From assembly GCF_003261055.1 (NCBI RefSeq), contig NZ_CP030073.1:1860001-1924000 (forward strand): a stretch of DNA of 64,000 bases. The letters are read 5' to 3'. This document shows, one piece after another, positions 41,935 through 50,902 of the stretch (position 1 is the first letter of the stretch; each line of letters opens with the position of its first letter). This DNA is from Streptomyces cadmiisoli. Lineage in GTDB: Bacteria > Actinomycetota > Actinomycetes > Streptomycetales > Streptomycetaceae. The notes below the pieces were generated by a model, which was not told where the DNA came from, ran no database searches, and saw only the letters and a list, made by a program, of their open reading frames with translations. A program made the translations under genes and the position numbers.

Positions 41935-44166
41935 TCAGAGCATGTCCTCGATGGTGATCGGCAGCTTCCGGATGCGCCGCCCCGTCGCGTGGTGCACGGC
42001 GTTCGCGATGGCGGCCGCCGCTCCGACCTGCCCGATCTCGCCCACGCCCTTGACGCCCAGCGGGTTGACGACGTCGTCCTCGACCTCGACCAGTTCGATC
42101 TCGACGTCGGGGGCGTCCGCGTTGACCGCGACCAGGTACTCCCCGAGGCTCGTGTTGGCCCAGCGGCCGGTGCGCGGGTCCATGTGGTTGGCCTCCAGCA
42201 GCGCCTGGCCCAGGCCCCAGAGCATGCCGCCCATCAGCTGGCTGCGGGCCAGCTTGGTGTTCAGCACCCGGCCGGGGGCGAAGGCGCCGGTCATGCGCCG
42301 CACCCGCACCAGGCCGAGCTCGGCGTCGACGGCCACCTCGGCGAACTGGGCGCCGAAGGTCATCATCCCGTACTCCGGCTCCCCGTGCGGCGGGCTCCAG
42401 GCACCGGAGGCCTCGGCGTCCGGCTGGAAGTTGCGCTGCAGCAGCTCGGCGTAGCCGTCGGTGGCCGTTCCCGCCGTCATCACGCCGTCCCGCACCACCA
42501 CGTCGATCGGGTTCGCCCCGTGCAGGGCGGACCGCGGGTCCCCGACGGCGCGCGCGATGAGCTGGTTGCGCAGGGCGGTCGCGGCGCTGTGCACGGCGGC
42601 ACTGATCATGCCCGCGCCGGCGGAGCCCACCGCGGCGGCGATGTTGGGCAGGTCGGTGTCGCCGTTCTCGAACCGGCACCGTTCCACGGGCAGGCCGAGC
42701 GCGTCGGCGGCGACCTGGGTCATGACCGTGGCGACACCGGTGCCGAACTCGGGGGTGGCGGCCTGGACGACGGCGGTGCCGTCGGCGTACAGGCGGGCGC
42801 GGGCGCGTTGCGGATTGGCGGGCGGCGCCACCGGGTAGCCGGCGGCGGCCATGCCCGTGCCGATCAGCCAGTTGCCCTCGCGGCGCGTACCCGGCCGTGG
42901 GTCGCGGCCCTGCCAGCCGAAGCGGGCGGCACCGCGCTCGTAGCACTCCCGCAGTCCGCTGCTGGACCACGGCAGACCGGAGGCGGGGCTCACCTCGGAG
43001 TAGTTGCGCAGCCGCAACTCGAGCGGGTCCAGGCCGAGTTCATCGGCGAGCTCGTCCATCGCCACTTCCAGCGCGAACATGCCGCTCGACTCGCCGGGCG
43101 CCCGCATGAACGTCGGGGTCATGGTGTTGGCGCGGAAGACCCGGTACTCGCCGTCGAAGTTCGGGCACGCGTAGAGCTCCGACGACACTCCGATCGAGGG
43201 TTCGGCCCAGTCGTCGAAGTGCGAGGTGGGGGACAGCTTGTGGTGCCGGATCCCGGTGAGCCGGCCCTCGTGGGTCGCACCGAGGACGATGTGCTGCTCC
43301 TGCTCCTCGCGGTGCCCGACCGAGGTGAACATCTGCTCGCGGGTGAGCACCAGCTTCAGCGGCCGGCCGACGTACCGGGCCGCCATCGCGGCCAGTGCCG
43401 GGTGATTGTGGATCATCGCCTTGGAGCCGAAACCGCCGCCGACGAAGTGTCCGACCACTCTGATCTTCGACAGGGGGATGCCGAGCAGCCGGGCGACGGT
43501 GATCTGGGTGGCGTTGACGCCCTGGGTGGCGTCGTGCAGGACCAGCTCGTCGCCGTCCCACTGGGCGGTGGTGCCCGACGGCTCGATCGGGTTGTGGTTG
43601 TTCGCCGCGTAGGTGAACGTGGCGTCCACCGTGACGTCCGCCTCCGCGAGAGCAGCCTCGGTGTCCCCGCGCTCGACGCTGCCCGGCAGAAAGCCGCCGA
43701 AGATGTGGTCGGGTACGTAGGCCTGGTCGCGGCCCTGCTCCAGGGTGACGACCGGGGGTGTCTCCGCGTAGGTCACGCGCAGCAGGCTCGCCGCGTGCTG
43801 GGCGCGCTCCCAGGTGTCGGCGACGACGATCGCGATGTGCTGCCCCGCGTAGTGGACGACGTCGTCCTGCATCGGGAAGAAGGTCTGTCCGGGGGCGGCG
43901 CTCCCCGCCAGGGACGGGAGCAGCGGGGGCTGCTCGGCGATGCGCGGCAGATTGCGGTGCGTCAGGACGGCGAGCACGCCCTCCTCCGCCTCGGCGGCGG
44001 CGGTGTCGATGTCGGTGACGCGTCCGGAGGCGATACGGGAGCCGACCACGCAGGCGTACGTCATGCCGGGGATCGGGATCTCGGCGGAGTAGCGGGCGCT
44101 GCCGGTGACCTTGGGGCGGCCGTCGACGCGGTCGAGGGGCTGTCCTATTGCCGGTGCGGTCGTCAT
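41935..44166 (-). CDS. Molybdopterin-binding subunit of aldehyde oxidoreductase (PaoC/YagR-like)
   Basis: 743 residues from ATG 44166, which overlaps the preceding stop by ATGA. It belongs to the xanthine dehydrogenase/aldehyde oxidase large-subunit family: an N-terminal a/b domain beginning DRVDGRPKVTGSARYSAE, then molybdopterin motifs (HFVGGGFGSK, a Phe/Arg-containing TFMRAPGES, ATPEFGTG) and the C-terminal catalytic Glu in GVKGVGEIGQVG. The cofactor and Mo-centre oxidise aldehydes or N-heterocycles. It is the last gene of a three-gene minus-strand operon. No Tat signal is seen in this subunit. The substrate cannot be predicted. Confidence 0.9.
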   Translation of the reverse strand: MTTAPAIGQPLDRVDGRPKVTGSARYSAEIPIPGMTYACVVGSRIASGRVTDIDTAAAEAEEGVLAVLTHRNLPRIAEQPPLLPSLAGSAAPGQTFFPMQDDVVHYAGQHIAIVVADTWERAQHAASLLRVTYAETPPVVTLEQGRDQAYVPDHIFGGFLPGSVERGDTEAALAEADVTVDATFTYAANNHNPIEPSGTTAQWDGDELVLHDATQGVNATQITVARLLGIPLSKIRVVGHFVGGGFGSKAMIHNHPALAAMAARYVGRPLKLVLTREQMFTSVGHREEQEQHIVLGATHEGRLTGIRHHKLSPTSHFDDWAEPSIGVSSELYACPNFDGEYRVFRANTMTPTFMRAPGESSGMFALEVAMDELADELGLDPLELRLRNYSEVSPASGLPWSSSGLRECYERGAARFGWQGRDPRPGTRREGNWLIGTGMAAAGYPVAPPANPQRARARLYADGTAVVQAATPEFGTGVATVMTQVAADALGLPVERCRFENGDTDLPNIAAAVGSAGAGMISAAVHSAATALRNQLIARAVGDPRSALHGANPIDVVVRDGVMTAGTATDGYAELLQRNFQPDAEASGAWSPPHGEPEYGMMTFGAQFAEVAVDAELGLVRVRRMTGAFAPGRVLNTKLARSQLMGGMLWGLGQALLEANHMDPRTGRWANTSLGEYLVAVNADAPDVEIELVEVEDDVVNPLGVKGVGEIGQVGAAAAIANAVHHATGRRIRKLPITIEDML

Positions 44167-45164
44167 GCCGGGCTCCCGCTTCGGTCGGCGGTGAGGGTTT
44201 CGAGGGCGCGGACGATCGCGCGTCGGGCCAGTTCGGCCTTGAAGCCGTTCATGGCCGTCGGCCGGGCCTCGATCAGTTCGACCCGGGCCGCCTGGGCGAA
44301 GTTCTCCCGTGTCACGCCTGCCCCGATCAGGAAGTCCTCGACCCGGCGGGCCCGCCACGGCTTGGTGGCCACGCCGCCGAGGGCCACGCGTACGTCCGCG
44401 ATGGTGCCGTCCACGACGGACACCGCGGCGGCCACCGAGACGAGCGCGAACTCGTAGCTCTCCCGGTCGCGCACCTTCAGGTAGAGCGAGTGGCGTGCCA
44501 CGGGTGCCGGGGGCACCTCGATCGCGGTGATCAGCTCGCCGTGCTCCATCGGGTGCTCGCGGTGCGGGGAGTCGCCGGGCAGGAGGAAGAAGTCGTCGAA
44601 CTCGTAGCCGCGTTCACCGCTCGGGCCCTGGGTGAGCACCCGGGCGTCGAGCGCCATCAGGGCGACGGCGACGTCCGAGGGGTGGGTGGCGATGCAGTGC
44701 TCGCTGGTACCGAGGATCGCGTGGCCCCGGTTGAACCCCTCGATGGCCGAGCAGCCGCTGCCTGGCTCGCGCTTGTTGCAGGCTGACTCCGCGTCCCGGT
44801 AGTAGGAGCACCGCACCCGTTGCAGCAGGTTCCCGCCCATGGACGCCATGTGGCGCAGTTGCGCCGAGGCACCGAGTTCGAGGGCCTGGGCGATCACGGG
44901 GTAGCGCTCGCGCACCGTGGGCGCCGCAGCGACCTGGCTCATCCGGGCCAGAGAGCCGATGCGCAGGCCCCCTTCGGGGGTGACCTCGATGCCGGTCAGC
45001 GGAAGGCCGTTGATGTCGACGAGCCGTCGCGGGTGGAGGACGTTCTGCCGGAGCAGATCGATCTCGGTGGTGCCGCCCGCCAGGAAGTCGCTGGTGGGGT
45101 CGGCGGTGACGGCGGCGATCGCCGTCGCGGTGTCGGTGGCTCGCGAGTAGCTGATCGGCCGCAC
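44163..45164 (-). CDS. FAD-binding subunit of aldehyde oxidoreductase with [4Fe-4S] insertion (PaoB/YagS-like)
   Basis: 333 residues from GTG 45164 with GGGAG at 7 bases upstream. The N-terminal FAD (CO dehydrogenase flavoprotein-type) fold shows FLAGGTTEIDLL and a second motif near LARMSQVAA. An inserted Cys-rich loop, RCSYYRDAESAC...REPGSGCSA, matches the segment that binds an additional [4Fe-4S] cluster in E. coli PaoB, so this is a PaoABC-type rather than a simple xanthine dehydrogenase enzyme. It passes electrons from the Mo subunit through Fe-S to FAD. Stop overlaps the start of the next gene. Confidence 0.88.
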   Translation of the reverse strand: MRPISYSRATDTATAIAAVTADPTSDFLAGGTTEIDLLRQNVLHPRRLVDINGLPLTGIEVTPEGGLRIGSLARMSQVAAAPTVRERYPVIAQALELGASAQLRHMASMGGNLLQRVRCSYYRDAESACNKREPGSGCSAIEGFNRGHAILGTSEHCIATHPSDVAVALMALDARVLTQGPSGERGYEFDDFFLLPGDSPHREHPMEHGELITAIEVPPAPVARHSLYLKVRDRESYEFALVSVAAAVSVVDGTIADVRVALGGVATKPWRARRVEDFLIGAGVTRENFAQAARVELIEARPTAMNGFKAELARRAIVRALETLTADRSGSPA

Positions 45165-45175
45165 GGCAGGACTCC

Positions 45176-45700
45176 CTAGGCTCCGTCGCGGACAGCGCGG
45201 ATCGCGGCCCGGATGTGGGGGTAGGCGGCGCAGCGGCAGATGTTGCCGCTCATCCACTCCTTGATCTCGGCGTCGTCGCCCGCGTGGCCCTCCTTGAGCA
45301 GACCCACGGCCGACATGATCTGGCCGGGTGTGCAGTAGCCGCACTGGAAGGCGTCCTCGGCGATGAACGCCTGCTGCATGGCGTGCAGTTCGTCGCCCTC
45401 GGCCAGTCCCTCGACCGTGGTCACCTCGCGTCCCTCGCAGGTCATCGCGAGCGTGAGACAGGACAGCACGCGGCTGCCGTCCACCCACACCGTGCAGGCA
45501 CCGCAGGTGCCCTGGTCGCAGCCCTTCTTGGCGCCGGTCAGCTGCAGCCGTTCGCGCAGCGCGTCGAGCAGACTGACACGTGGCTCGATCTCCACGGAGT
45601 GCTGGACTCCGTTGACCGACAATCTGACCTGGACCGGGCCGGGTCCTCGCTCTTCGAGGGTCTGCCCGTGCCGGGTGACGGCCGGACCGTGTACAGACAT
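45176..45700 (-). CDS. [2Fe-2S] subunit of aldehyde oxidoreductase (PaoA/YagT-like)
   Basis: 174 residues from ATG 45700. The N-terminal plant-ferredoxin-type cluster motif is GCDQGTCGACTV with a further Cys in VLSCLTLA. The C-terminal helical domain binds the second [2Fe-2S] with CGYCTPGQ and GNICRCAAYP. Both clusters are complete. E. coli PaoA carries a Tat signal; here the N-terminal 25 residues contain no twin Arg plus hydrophobic core, so a cytoplasmic enzyme is likely. First gene of the operon; the FAD subunit follows after 11 bp. Confidence 0.92.
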   Translation of the reverse strand: MSVHGPAVTRHGQTLEERGPGPVQVRLSVNGVQHSVEIEPRVSLLDALRERLQLTGAKKGCDQGTCGACTVWVDGSRVLSCLTLAMTCEGREVTTVEGLAEGDELHAMQQAFIAEDAFQCGYCTPGQIMSAVGLLKEGHAGDDAEIKEWMSGNICRCAAYPHIRAAIRAVRDGA

Positions 45701-45771
45701 GGGCCACCTCCAACAAGCGACCCTCTCATCCTGATACGGGCAGATATGTGCTGCAACCGTAGGATTTCGAT

Positions 45772-46395
45772 ATGACCGACAGTGCGCTGGAATCCCGTGA
45801 AGCGGTGACCGTGGTCTTCACCTGGGAGGTGACACCCGGCAAGGAAGCCGAGTTCGAGCAGTGGGCGCACGGGATCGAGAGGGAGGCGGCCGCCTTCACC
45901 GGCCACAAGGGAGTGACCTGGCTGCGGCCGGAGGGCGAGACCCGGCACTACTACGCGATCGTCCGGTTCACGGACACCTCGGCCCTGGACCGCTGGATGG
46001 CCTCACCCCAGCGAGCCGCCTGGCAGGAGCGGGTCAAGCCGTACGGCCGGTCGGCGCCGCCGAAACTGACCACCACCGGCCTGGAGACCTGGTTCAACGT
46101 CCCCGGCGCCCCCGCCAGGCCGCCCGCCCGCTGGAAGATGTCGCTGATGACGATCCTCGCGGTCTACCCGTTCGCCCTGCTGTACGACGGGCTGGTCGCC
46201 GAGCACTTCCACAGCTGGCCGCTGCCCTGGCGCACGCTGATCTTCCCGATCTTCCTCGCGCCGCTCCTGACCTACGCGGTGATGCCCTGGCTCAGCAGGG
46301 CGCTGCGCGGCTGGCTCTATCCGGAGCAGCCCTCCCCCACCACGGTGTCCGTACCGGCCGGCACACGCCCGGGGCGGCCCGGCGGTACGGCCTGA
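45772..46395 (+). CDS. Antibiotic biosynthesis monooxygenase-like domain protein with C-terminal membrane segments
   Basis: 207 residues from ATG 45772, divergent from the oxidoreductase operon with 71 bp between starts, so the promoters are shared or overlapping. Residues 10-105 form an ABM dimeric alpha/beta-barrel (VTVVFTWEVTPGKEAEFEQW, then GVTWLRP and YYAIVRF). The C-terminus has two hydrophobic segments (MTILAVYPFALLYDGLV and TLIFPIFLAPLLTYAVM). ABM proteins of this membrane-linked type are common in actinomycetes and of unknown substrate. No catalytic residue can be assigned. Confidence 0.8.
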   Translation: MTDSALESREAVTVVFTWEVTPGKEAEFEQWAHGIEREAAAFTGHKGVTWLRPEGETRHYYAIVRFTDTSALDRWMASPQRAAWQERVKPYGRSAPPKLTTTGLETWFNVPGAPARPPARWKMSLMTILAVYPFALLYDGLVAEHFHSWPLPWRTLIFPIFLAPLLTYAVMPWLSRALRGWLYPEQPSPTTVSVPAGTRPGRPGGTA

Positions 46396-46459
46396 AATCG
46401 TCGGCGGCGCCGGCACGACGTACCCGCGGACATCCGACGATCGCGGTCGTTCGACCCGC

Positions 46460-46996
46460 TCAGGTCCAGTCGTCCTCGCGCGGACCGGCCGCTCGGCCGT
46501 CGCCGCCCGGTTGCCGTTCACGGTCCGTGTTCCGGGGGGCCAGGGGCAGCAGGATCCGGGATTCCAGGCGCTCGTAGACGATGGAGGTGCGGACGTCGGC
46601 GACCTCCCGGCGCTCCGTCAGTTCGTCGATGACGAAGTCGTACAGATAGTCGGTGTCCGGCACGGCCATGTGGATCAGGAAGTCGTCGCTGCCGGTGGTC
46701 ACGAAGATGCCCACCACCTCGGGGCGGGTCCGCACCCAGGCGCGGAACCCCTCCAGGACCTTGCGGGACGGTGGCCGGATCCGTACCGAGATCAGCGCCT
46801 GGACCGGACGGCCGAGCGCTTCCAGGTCCACTTCGGCGGTGAAGCCCTTGAGGATTCCGCGGCGTTGCAGGGACCGCAGTCGTTCCAGTGAGGTGGAGGG
46901 GGCGACGCCGGCGGTGGCGGCCAGCTCCCGGTTGGTCTGGCGGCCGTCCCGCTGGATCTCGCGCAGCAGCAGACAGTCCAGTTCATCCAGTTCCAC
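46460..46996 (-). CDS. Lrp/AsnC-family transcriptional regulator
   Basis: 178 residues from GTG 46996 with a GGGGGG-rich site upstream; the longer open frame adds no family sequence. The N-terminal helix-turn-helix is typical (LDELDCLLLREIQRDGRQTNRELAATAGVAP), followed by the RAM ligand-binding domain with VTTGSDDFLIHMAV. A roughly 25-residue charged C-terminal tail is extra. It is convergent with the ABM gene. Target unknown; Lrp regulators often control amino-acid metabolism. Confidence 0.9.
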   Translation of the reverse strand: MELDELDCLLLREIQRDGRQTNRELAATAGVAPSTSLERLRSLQRRGILKGFTAEVDLEALGRPVQALISVRIRPPSRKVLEGFRAWVRTRPEVVGIFVTTGSDDFLIHMAVPDTDYLYDFVIDELTERREVADVRTSIVYERLESRILLPLAPRNTDRERQPGGDGRAAGPREDDWT

Positions 46997-47124
46997 CCGT
47001 TCCCCCCGGAGCTCTGCGCGGCACGGTGTCTGTGGGCAGGATGCCCCGGGCCGGGCCGGAATCACATGCGTGGGCCGACGCTGACCGGATCACGGCCCCG
47101 GCCGTGAGCGCGGCGGGCGGGGGT

Positions 47125-48324
47125 TCAGACGACGCGGTCGGCTCGCAGTGCCTCGATGTCGGCGGTGCCGTAGCCCAGTTCGGCCAGGATCCGGTCGGTG
47201 TGCTCGCCCACGGCCGGTACGGCGTCCATGCGCGGCTCGGTCCCGGCGAGATCGACCGGCGGCAGCAGGGCCGGCACCCGGACCCCGCCCGGCAGGGGGA
47301 CGTCGCGCCAGCGGTCGCGGGCGCCGAGCACGGGATGCGCCAGGAAGTCCTGGACGTCGTTGACCCCCGCGTTGGCGATGCCCGCCTCGTCCAGGATCTT
47401 GGTCACTTCGCCGGCGGCGGACCGTGCGAAGCGCTCGGCGACGATCGCGTTCAGCTCGTCGCGACGGGCCACGCGGTCGGAACCGGTGGCGAAGCGGGGG
47501 TCGTCGACCAGGTCCGGCCGCTCCAGGAACCGCTCGCACAGGGCGGCCCACTCGCGTTCGTTCTGGATGGAGAACAGCACCTCCTTCCCGTCGGCGGCGG
47601 TGTAGGTGCCGTACGGGGCGATGGTGGCGTGCTGCGTGCCCAGACGCGGCGGCTGGGTGCCGCCGTGGCGGGTGTAGTAGGCGGGCTGCCCCATCCACTC
47701 GGCCAGCGCTTCGAACAGGGAGACCTCCACGGCCCGTGCCACACCCGTCGTCGCGCGGGTGAACAGGGCGGTGAGGATGCCCGAGTAGGCGTACATCCCG
47801 CCGGCGATGTCGGCGACGGAGACACCCGCGCGGGCCGGACCGTGCTCGTTCCCGGTCAGCGACACCAGCCCGGTCTGGCACTGCACCAGCAGGTCGTACG
47901 CCTTGCGGTCGGCCCACGGGCCGCTCGACCCGTAACCGGTCACCGCGCAGGGGATCAAGGACGGGAACCGCTCGCCGAGGGCCTGTGCACCGAGGCCCAG
48001 CCGCACGGCCGCGCCCGGTGCCAGGTTCTGCACGAACACGTCCGCCCCGCCCAGCAGCCGCTCGAGGACGGCGCGGCCCCGGTCCGACTTCAGATCGAGC
48101 GTGAGGGATTCCTTGGAGCGGTTGAGCCACACGAAGTAGCTGGACTCGCCGTGCACCGTGGTGTCGTAGCGGCGGGCGAAGTCCCCGTCCCCGGGGCGCT
48201 CCACCTTGACGACCCGGGCTCCGAGGTCGGCGAGCTGGCGGGTCGCGAAGGGGGCGGCGACCGCTTGCTCGACGCTGACGACGGTGATGCCGGACAGGGG
48301 CAGATCCGCGGTGTGCTCGGGCAT
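47125..48324 (-). CDS. CaiB/BaiF-type (family III) CoA-transferase
   Basis: 399 residues from ATG 48324, with GGAGGT at 6 bases. Family marks include VVSVEQAVAAPFATRQLADLG, VKVERPGDGDF, LNRSKESLTLDLK and the catalytic Asp in VADIAGGMYAY. Such enzymes move CoA between carboxylic acids, for example succinyl-CoA with short-chain or aromatic acids. The gene is divergent from a MarR regulator with a 25-bp palindromic operator between them, so it is very probably repressed by that MarR and induced by a small organic acid or phenolic ligand. Confidence 0.9.
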   Translation of the reverse strand: MPEHTADLPLSGITVVSVEQAVAAPFATRQLADLGARVVKVERPGDGDFARRYDTTVHGESSYFVWLNRSKESLTLDLKSDRGRAVLERLLGGADVFVQNLAPGAAVRLGLGAQALGERFPSLIPCAVTGYGSSGPWADRKAYDLLVQCQTGLVSLTGNEHGPARAGVSVADIAGGMYAYSGILTALFTRATTGVARAVEVSLFEALAEWMGQPAYYTRHGGTQPPRLGTQHATIAPYGTYTAADGKEVLFSIQNEREWAALCERFLERPDLVDDPRFATGSDRVARRDELNAIVAERFARSAAGEVTKILDEAGIANAGVNDVQDFLAHPVLGARDRWRDVPLPGGVRVPALLPPVDLAGTEPRMDAVPAVGEHTDRILAELGYGTADIEALRADRVV

Positions 48325-48473
48325 GCGGCGACCTCCAGCGGGGCGGGCGTCCGGGACGGGACGGCCGCGTCGGACGACTCGTGGCAACGCGTCGTGCTTT
48401 GTAGCACGCCTCGGCGGTGCGGTGAGCGGCCGTCAGGTCGCCGGAAACCCTCACGGGCGCAACCCGATTCCGT

Positions 48474-48498
48474 TTCATTCGAAATCGTATCGAATGAA
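48474..48498. promoter_or_regulatory. MarR-type operator between CoA-transferase and MarR 1
   Basis: Perfect 9-bp inverted repeat TTCATTCGA-7-TCGAATGAA, 23 bp upstream of the MarR start. A near copy lies upstream of the second MarR gene (51412-51436). Confidence 0.8.
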
Positions 48499-48521
48499 AG
48501 AATGGCTGATAAGGTTCGCTC

Positions 48522-49004
48522 ATGACCGCCGACCCGCAGAGCAGGATCCCGTCGCGCGCGTCCGGCACCCTCGACGACACCTCGCCCTTCACTCTCGGCC
48601 TGTTGCTGCGCCGGGCGCACTGGCGGGCGAACGCGGCGCTGGCCGAGGCGCTGCGACCCCTCGGCATCGAACTGCGGCACTACGCCGTGCTGATGGAGAT
48701 CGCCGACCGCGGCCCGACGGTGCAGCGGGATCTGGCCGGCGCGACGGGGTCGGACAAGGCGGGGATCATGCGGGTCGTGGACGATCTGGAGCGCCGCGGG
48801 CTGGCCGTGCGCAAGTGCGTTCCGGGCGATCGGCGGGTGCGTGCCGTGGAGATAACGCCCGAGGGGGTGCGGGTCTTCGAGGCCGCTCATGCGGTGGCAC
48901 TGCCGGCGGCCGAGCGCCTGGCCGCCGGGCTGGAGCCCGGCGAACTGGGGCAGTTGACCGAACTGCTGACCAGACTGTCGCGCCCCGCCGCCCGTGAGGC
49001 GTGA
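48522..49004 (+). CDS. MarR-family transcriptional regulator 1
   Basis: 160 residues from ATG 48522. The winged helix-turn-helix shows RHYAVLMEIADRGPTVQRDLAGATG and the conserved DKAGIMRVVDDLERRGL recognition helix and wing. It is a clear paralogue of the protein encoded at 50903-51388 (same motif strings with few changes). Divergent from the CoA-transferase gene with the palindromic operator in between. Likely an autoregulated repressor. Confidence 0.92.
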   Translation: MTADPQSRIPSRASGTLDDTSPFTLGLLLRRAHWRANAALAEALRPLGIELRHYAVLMEIADRGPTVQRDLAGATGSDKAGIMRVVDDLERRGLAVRKCVPGDRRVRAVEITPEGVRVFEAAHAVALPAAERLAAGLEPGELGQLTELLTRLSRPAAREA

Positions 49005-49070
49005 GCGGTCCGGCACGACGGGCGTGTGACTGCTGCGGGACCTGACCGCCGGGTGACCTGACTGCCGGGG

Positions 49071-49087
49071 GACCCGATCGTCGGGTC
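49071..49087. terminator. Possible hairpin between convergent MarR 1 and nitroreductase
   Basis: GACCCGA-TCG-TCGGGTC, 7-bp perfect arms with a 3-base loop, in a 275-bp Pro/Gly-codon-like low-complexity gap between convergent genes. No T-tract, so termination is only likely by position. Confidence 0.35.
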
Positions 49088-49279
49088 GCCGGACCGCCGG
49101 ACGGCCTGACGGCTGGGCCACCTGACGGCTCGGCCATCTGGCCACCCCGCCATCCGACCATTACCGGGCCACCCGGCCACCCGGCCGAGCCCCTCCGGTC
49201 GAGCCCCTCCGATCGACCGTCCGCACCGTCACGGACTCGGCCGATCGAAGGCCCTCCGGATCAGGCCCCGCGCCGGCGG

Positions 49280-49945
49280 TCATCCCCCGACGAACGTCAC
49301 CGTCTCCTTGAGCGGCGCGCGGCCGACACGCGCGGCGCAGGTGGCGTCGTCCTCGTATCCGATCGACATGCCGCAGAAGAGGAGGAGTTCGTCCGGCGGC
49401 GCCAGAACCTCCGCGACGCTCCTGCGGTACTTCGCCCAGGCCATCTGCGCGCAGCTGTGCAGCCCTTCGGCGCGGAGCAGCAGCATGACGGTCTGGAGGT
49501 ACATGCCCACGTCGGACCATTGGGCCGGACCGAGGTCGCGGTCGATGTAGCAGAACAGGGCGGCGGGCGCGCCGAAGCAGTCCCAGTTCCCGGCGGCGGC
49601 CCGCTGGCGCGCCTCCACGTCCTCACGCGGAATGCCGAGCGCGCCGTAGCGCTGCTCACCGAAGGCGGACCGGCGTTCGCGGTACGGGGACTTCAGCGCG
49701 GGCGGGTACTGCTCGTACTCCGGTTCGTCCCACGCGTCGCCCGAGGCCACACGCCGGCAGGCGAGGCGCTTGAGCCGGGCCAGCGGGGCGCCGGTCACCA
49801 CATAGGCACGCCACGGCTGGATGTTCGACGCGGAGGGCGTCCAGGCCGCGGCGGACAGCACGCGCTCCAGCACCTCTCTCGGGACCGGCCGGTCTCTGAA
49901 TTCGCGCACTGCCCGTCGGCTGGTCACCGCTTCATACACGTCCAT
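49280..49945 (-). CDS. Nitroreductase-family FMN oxidoreductase
   Basis: 221 residues from ATG 49945. The N-terminus MDVYEAVTSRRAVREFRDRPVP with ASNIQPWRAYVV, and later FCYIDRD and the C-terminal LLLFCGMSIGYEDD, are standard for the FMN-binding nitroreductase fold (dimeric NADH- or NADPH-dependent reductases of nitroaromatics or quinones). It is divergent from the azoreductase gene with a 151-bp shared promoter region that contains MarR-like half sites and a GTTTGAC palindrome. A detoxification role is likely. Confidence 0.9.
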   Translation of the reverse strand: MDVYEAVTSRRAVREFRDRPVPREVLERVLSAAAWTPSASNIQPWRAYVVTGAPLARLKRLACRRVASGDAWDEPEYEQYPPALKSPYRERRSAFGEQRYGALGIPREDVEARQRAAAGNWDCFGAPAALFCYIDRDLGPAQWSDVGMYLQTVMLLLRAEGLHSCAQMAWAKYRRSVAEVLAPPDELLLFCGMSIGYEDDATCAARVGRAPLKETVTFVGG

Positions 49946-50020
49946 GATCGCCTGCCTCCCAACGGATCTCCGCGACCGAGTTGGTCATATTCACGATAGT
50001 AGCATTCGATACCATCTTGT

Positions 50021-50042
50021 GTTTGACTATCTCGGGTCAAAC
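50021..50042. promoter_or_regulatory. GTTTGAC palindrome between nitroreductase and azoreductase
   Basis: Perfect 7-bp inverted repeat GTTTGAC-8-GTCAAAC, 54 bp upstream of the azoreductase start. A CATTCGATAC half site similar to the MarR operators lies just to the left (50003-50012). Probable operator(s) of the divergent pair. Confidence 0.5.
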
Positions 50043-50096
50043 AATTTTCGTCCTTCGGCCTCCGGGCCCCGGGCATCGCTTGTTGGGAGAAAGTCC

Positions 50097-50747
50097 ATGG
50101 TCACGCTGCTGCACATCGACTCGTCCGTGTTTCCGGGCGAGGCGTCCGCGTCCCGTACGGTGACGAACGCCTTCCGCCGGGCCTGGGAGGAGCAGCACCC
50201 GGAGGGCACGGTGATCTACCGCGACCTCGCCGCCGACCCCGTGCCGCACATCACGGCCGCCGGCCACACGGCCGGTTCCACCCCCGCGTCCGAGCGCACC
50301 CCGGAGCAGTCCGCCGCGCTCGCCGCGCGCCTGGAGCTCATCACGGAGCTCGAACGGGCGGACGCCGTCCTGATCGGCGCCCCCATGTACAACTTCTCGA
50401 TCCCGTCGACGCTCAAGGCATGGCTCGACAATGTGATCATGACCGGCCGCACCTCGGGCGAGCGCCCGTCCGCGCAGGGCACTCCCGTCACCGTCGTCGC
50501 CAGTCGCGGCGGCTCGTACGCCCCGGGCACACCGCGCGAGGGCTCCGACTTCGTGCAGAACTATCTGTCGAGCGTCCTTCGGGGCAGCCTGGGCCTGGAC
50601 GTCGACTTCATCGTCCCGGAACTCACGATGGCGCCCCGCGTCCCGGCCATGGCGGAACTGATCCCCCTCTACGAGGTCTCGCGCAACCGCGCGATGCAGG
50701 ACGCGATCACCAAGGCGAAGGCCCTCGCGGAACGCCTCGCCCCGTGA
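50097..50747 (+). CDS. azoR: FMN-dependent NADH-azoreductase
   Basis: 216 residues from ATG 50097, preceded by GGGAGAAA. Flavodoxin-like fold: LLHIDSSVFPGEASASRTV (FMN phosphate loop) and APMYNFSIPSTLKAWLDNV (family signature), then VASRGGSYAPG. AzoR enzymes reduce azo dyes and quinones by a two-electron route and guard against thiol and quinone stress. Placed between the nitroreductase (divergent) and MarR 2 (convergent). Confidence 0.92.
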   Translation: MVTLLHIDSSVFPGEASASRTVTNAFRRAWEEQHPEGTVIYRDLAADPVPHITAAGHTAGSTPASERTPEQSAALAARLELITELERADAVLIGAPMYNFSIPSTLKAWLDNVIMTGRTSGERPSAQGTPVTVVASRGGSYAPGTPREGSDFVQNYLSSVLRGSLGLDVDFIVPELTMAPRVPAMAELIPLYEVSRNRAMQDAITKAKALAERLAP

Positions 50748-50768
50748 CCGGCCACGTCACGGCCGGCG

Positions 50769-50797
50769 TGTGACGTCACGCTCGTGGTGACGTCACA
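50769..50797. terminator. Bidirectional stem-loop between convergent azoR and MarR 2
   Basis: TGTGACGTCAC-7-GTGACGTCACA: 11-bp perfect arms, each itself containing the palindrome TGACGTCA. It lies 22 bp after the azoR stop, between convergent genes; no T-tract. Best read as a shared terminator. Confidence 0.6.
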
Positions 50798-50902
50798 TTC
50801 GCGGCCGCACGCGGTTCCACCGCGCGGAACACCACGCGACGCGCCCACCGTCCACGCGGCCCGCGCCGTCACGCCGGGCGAGCCCCGTCGCGCGGAAGGC
50901 GC

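Noticed and set aside
41989..44457. Plus-strand frame of 822 codons opposite the molybdenum subunit
   Set aside because: Antisense shadow; the minus strand encodes an obvious three-subunit oxidoreductase.
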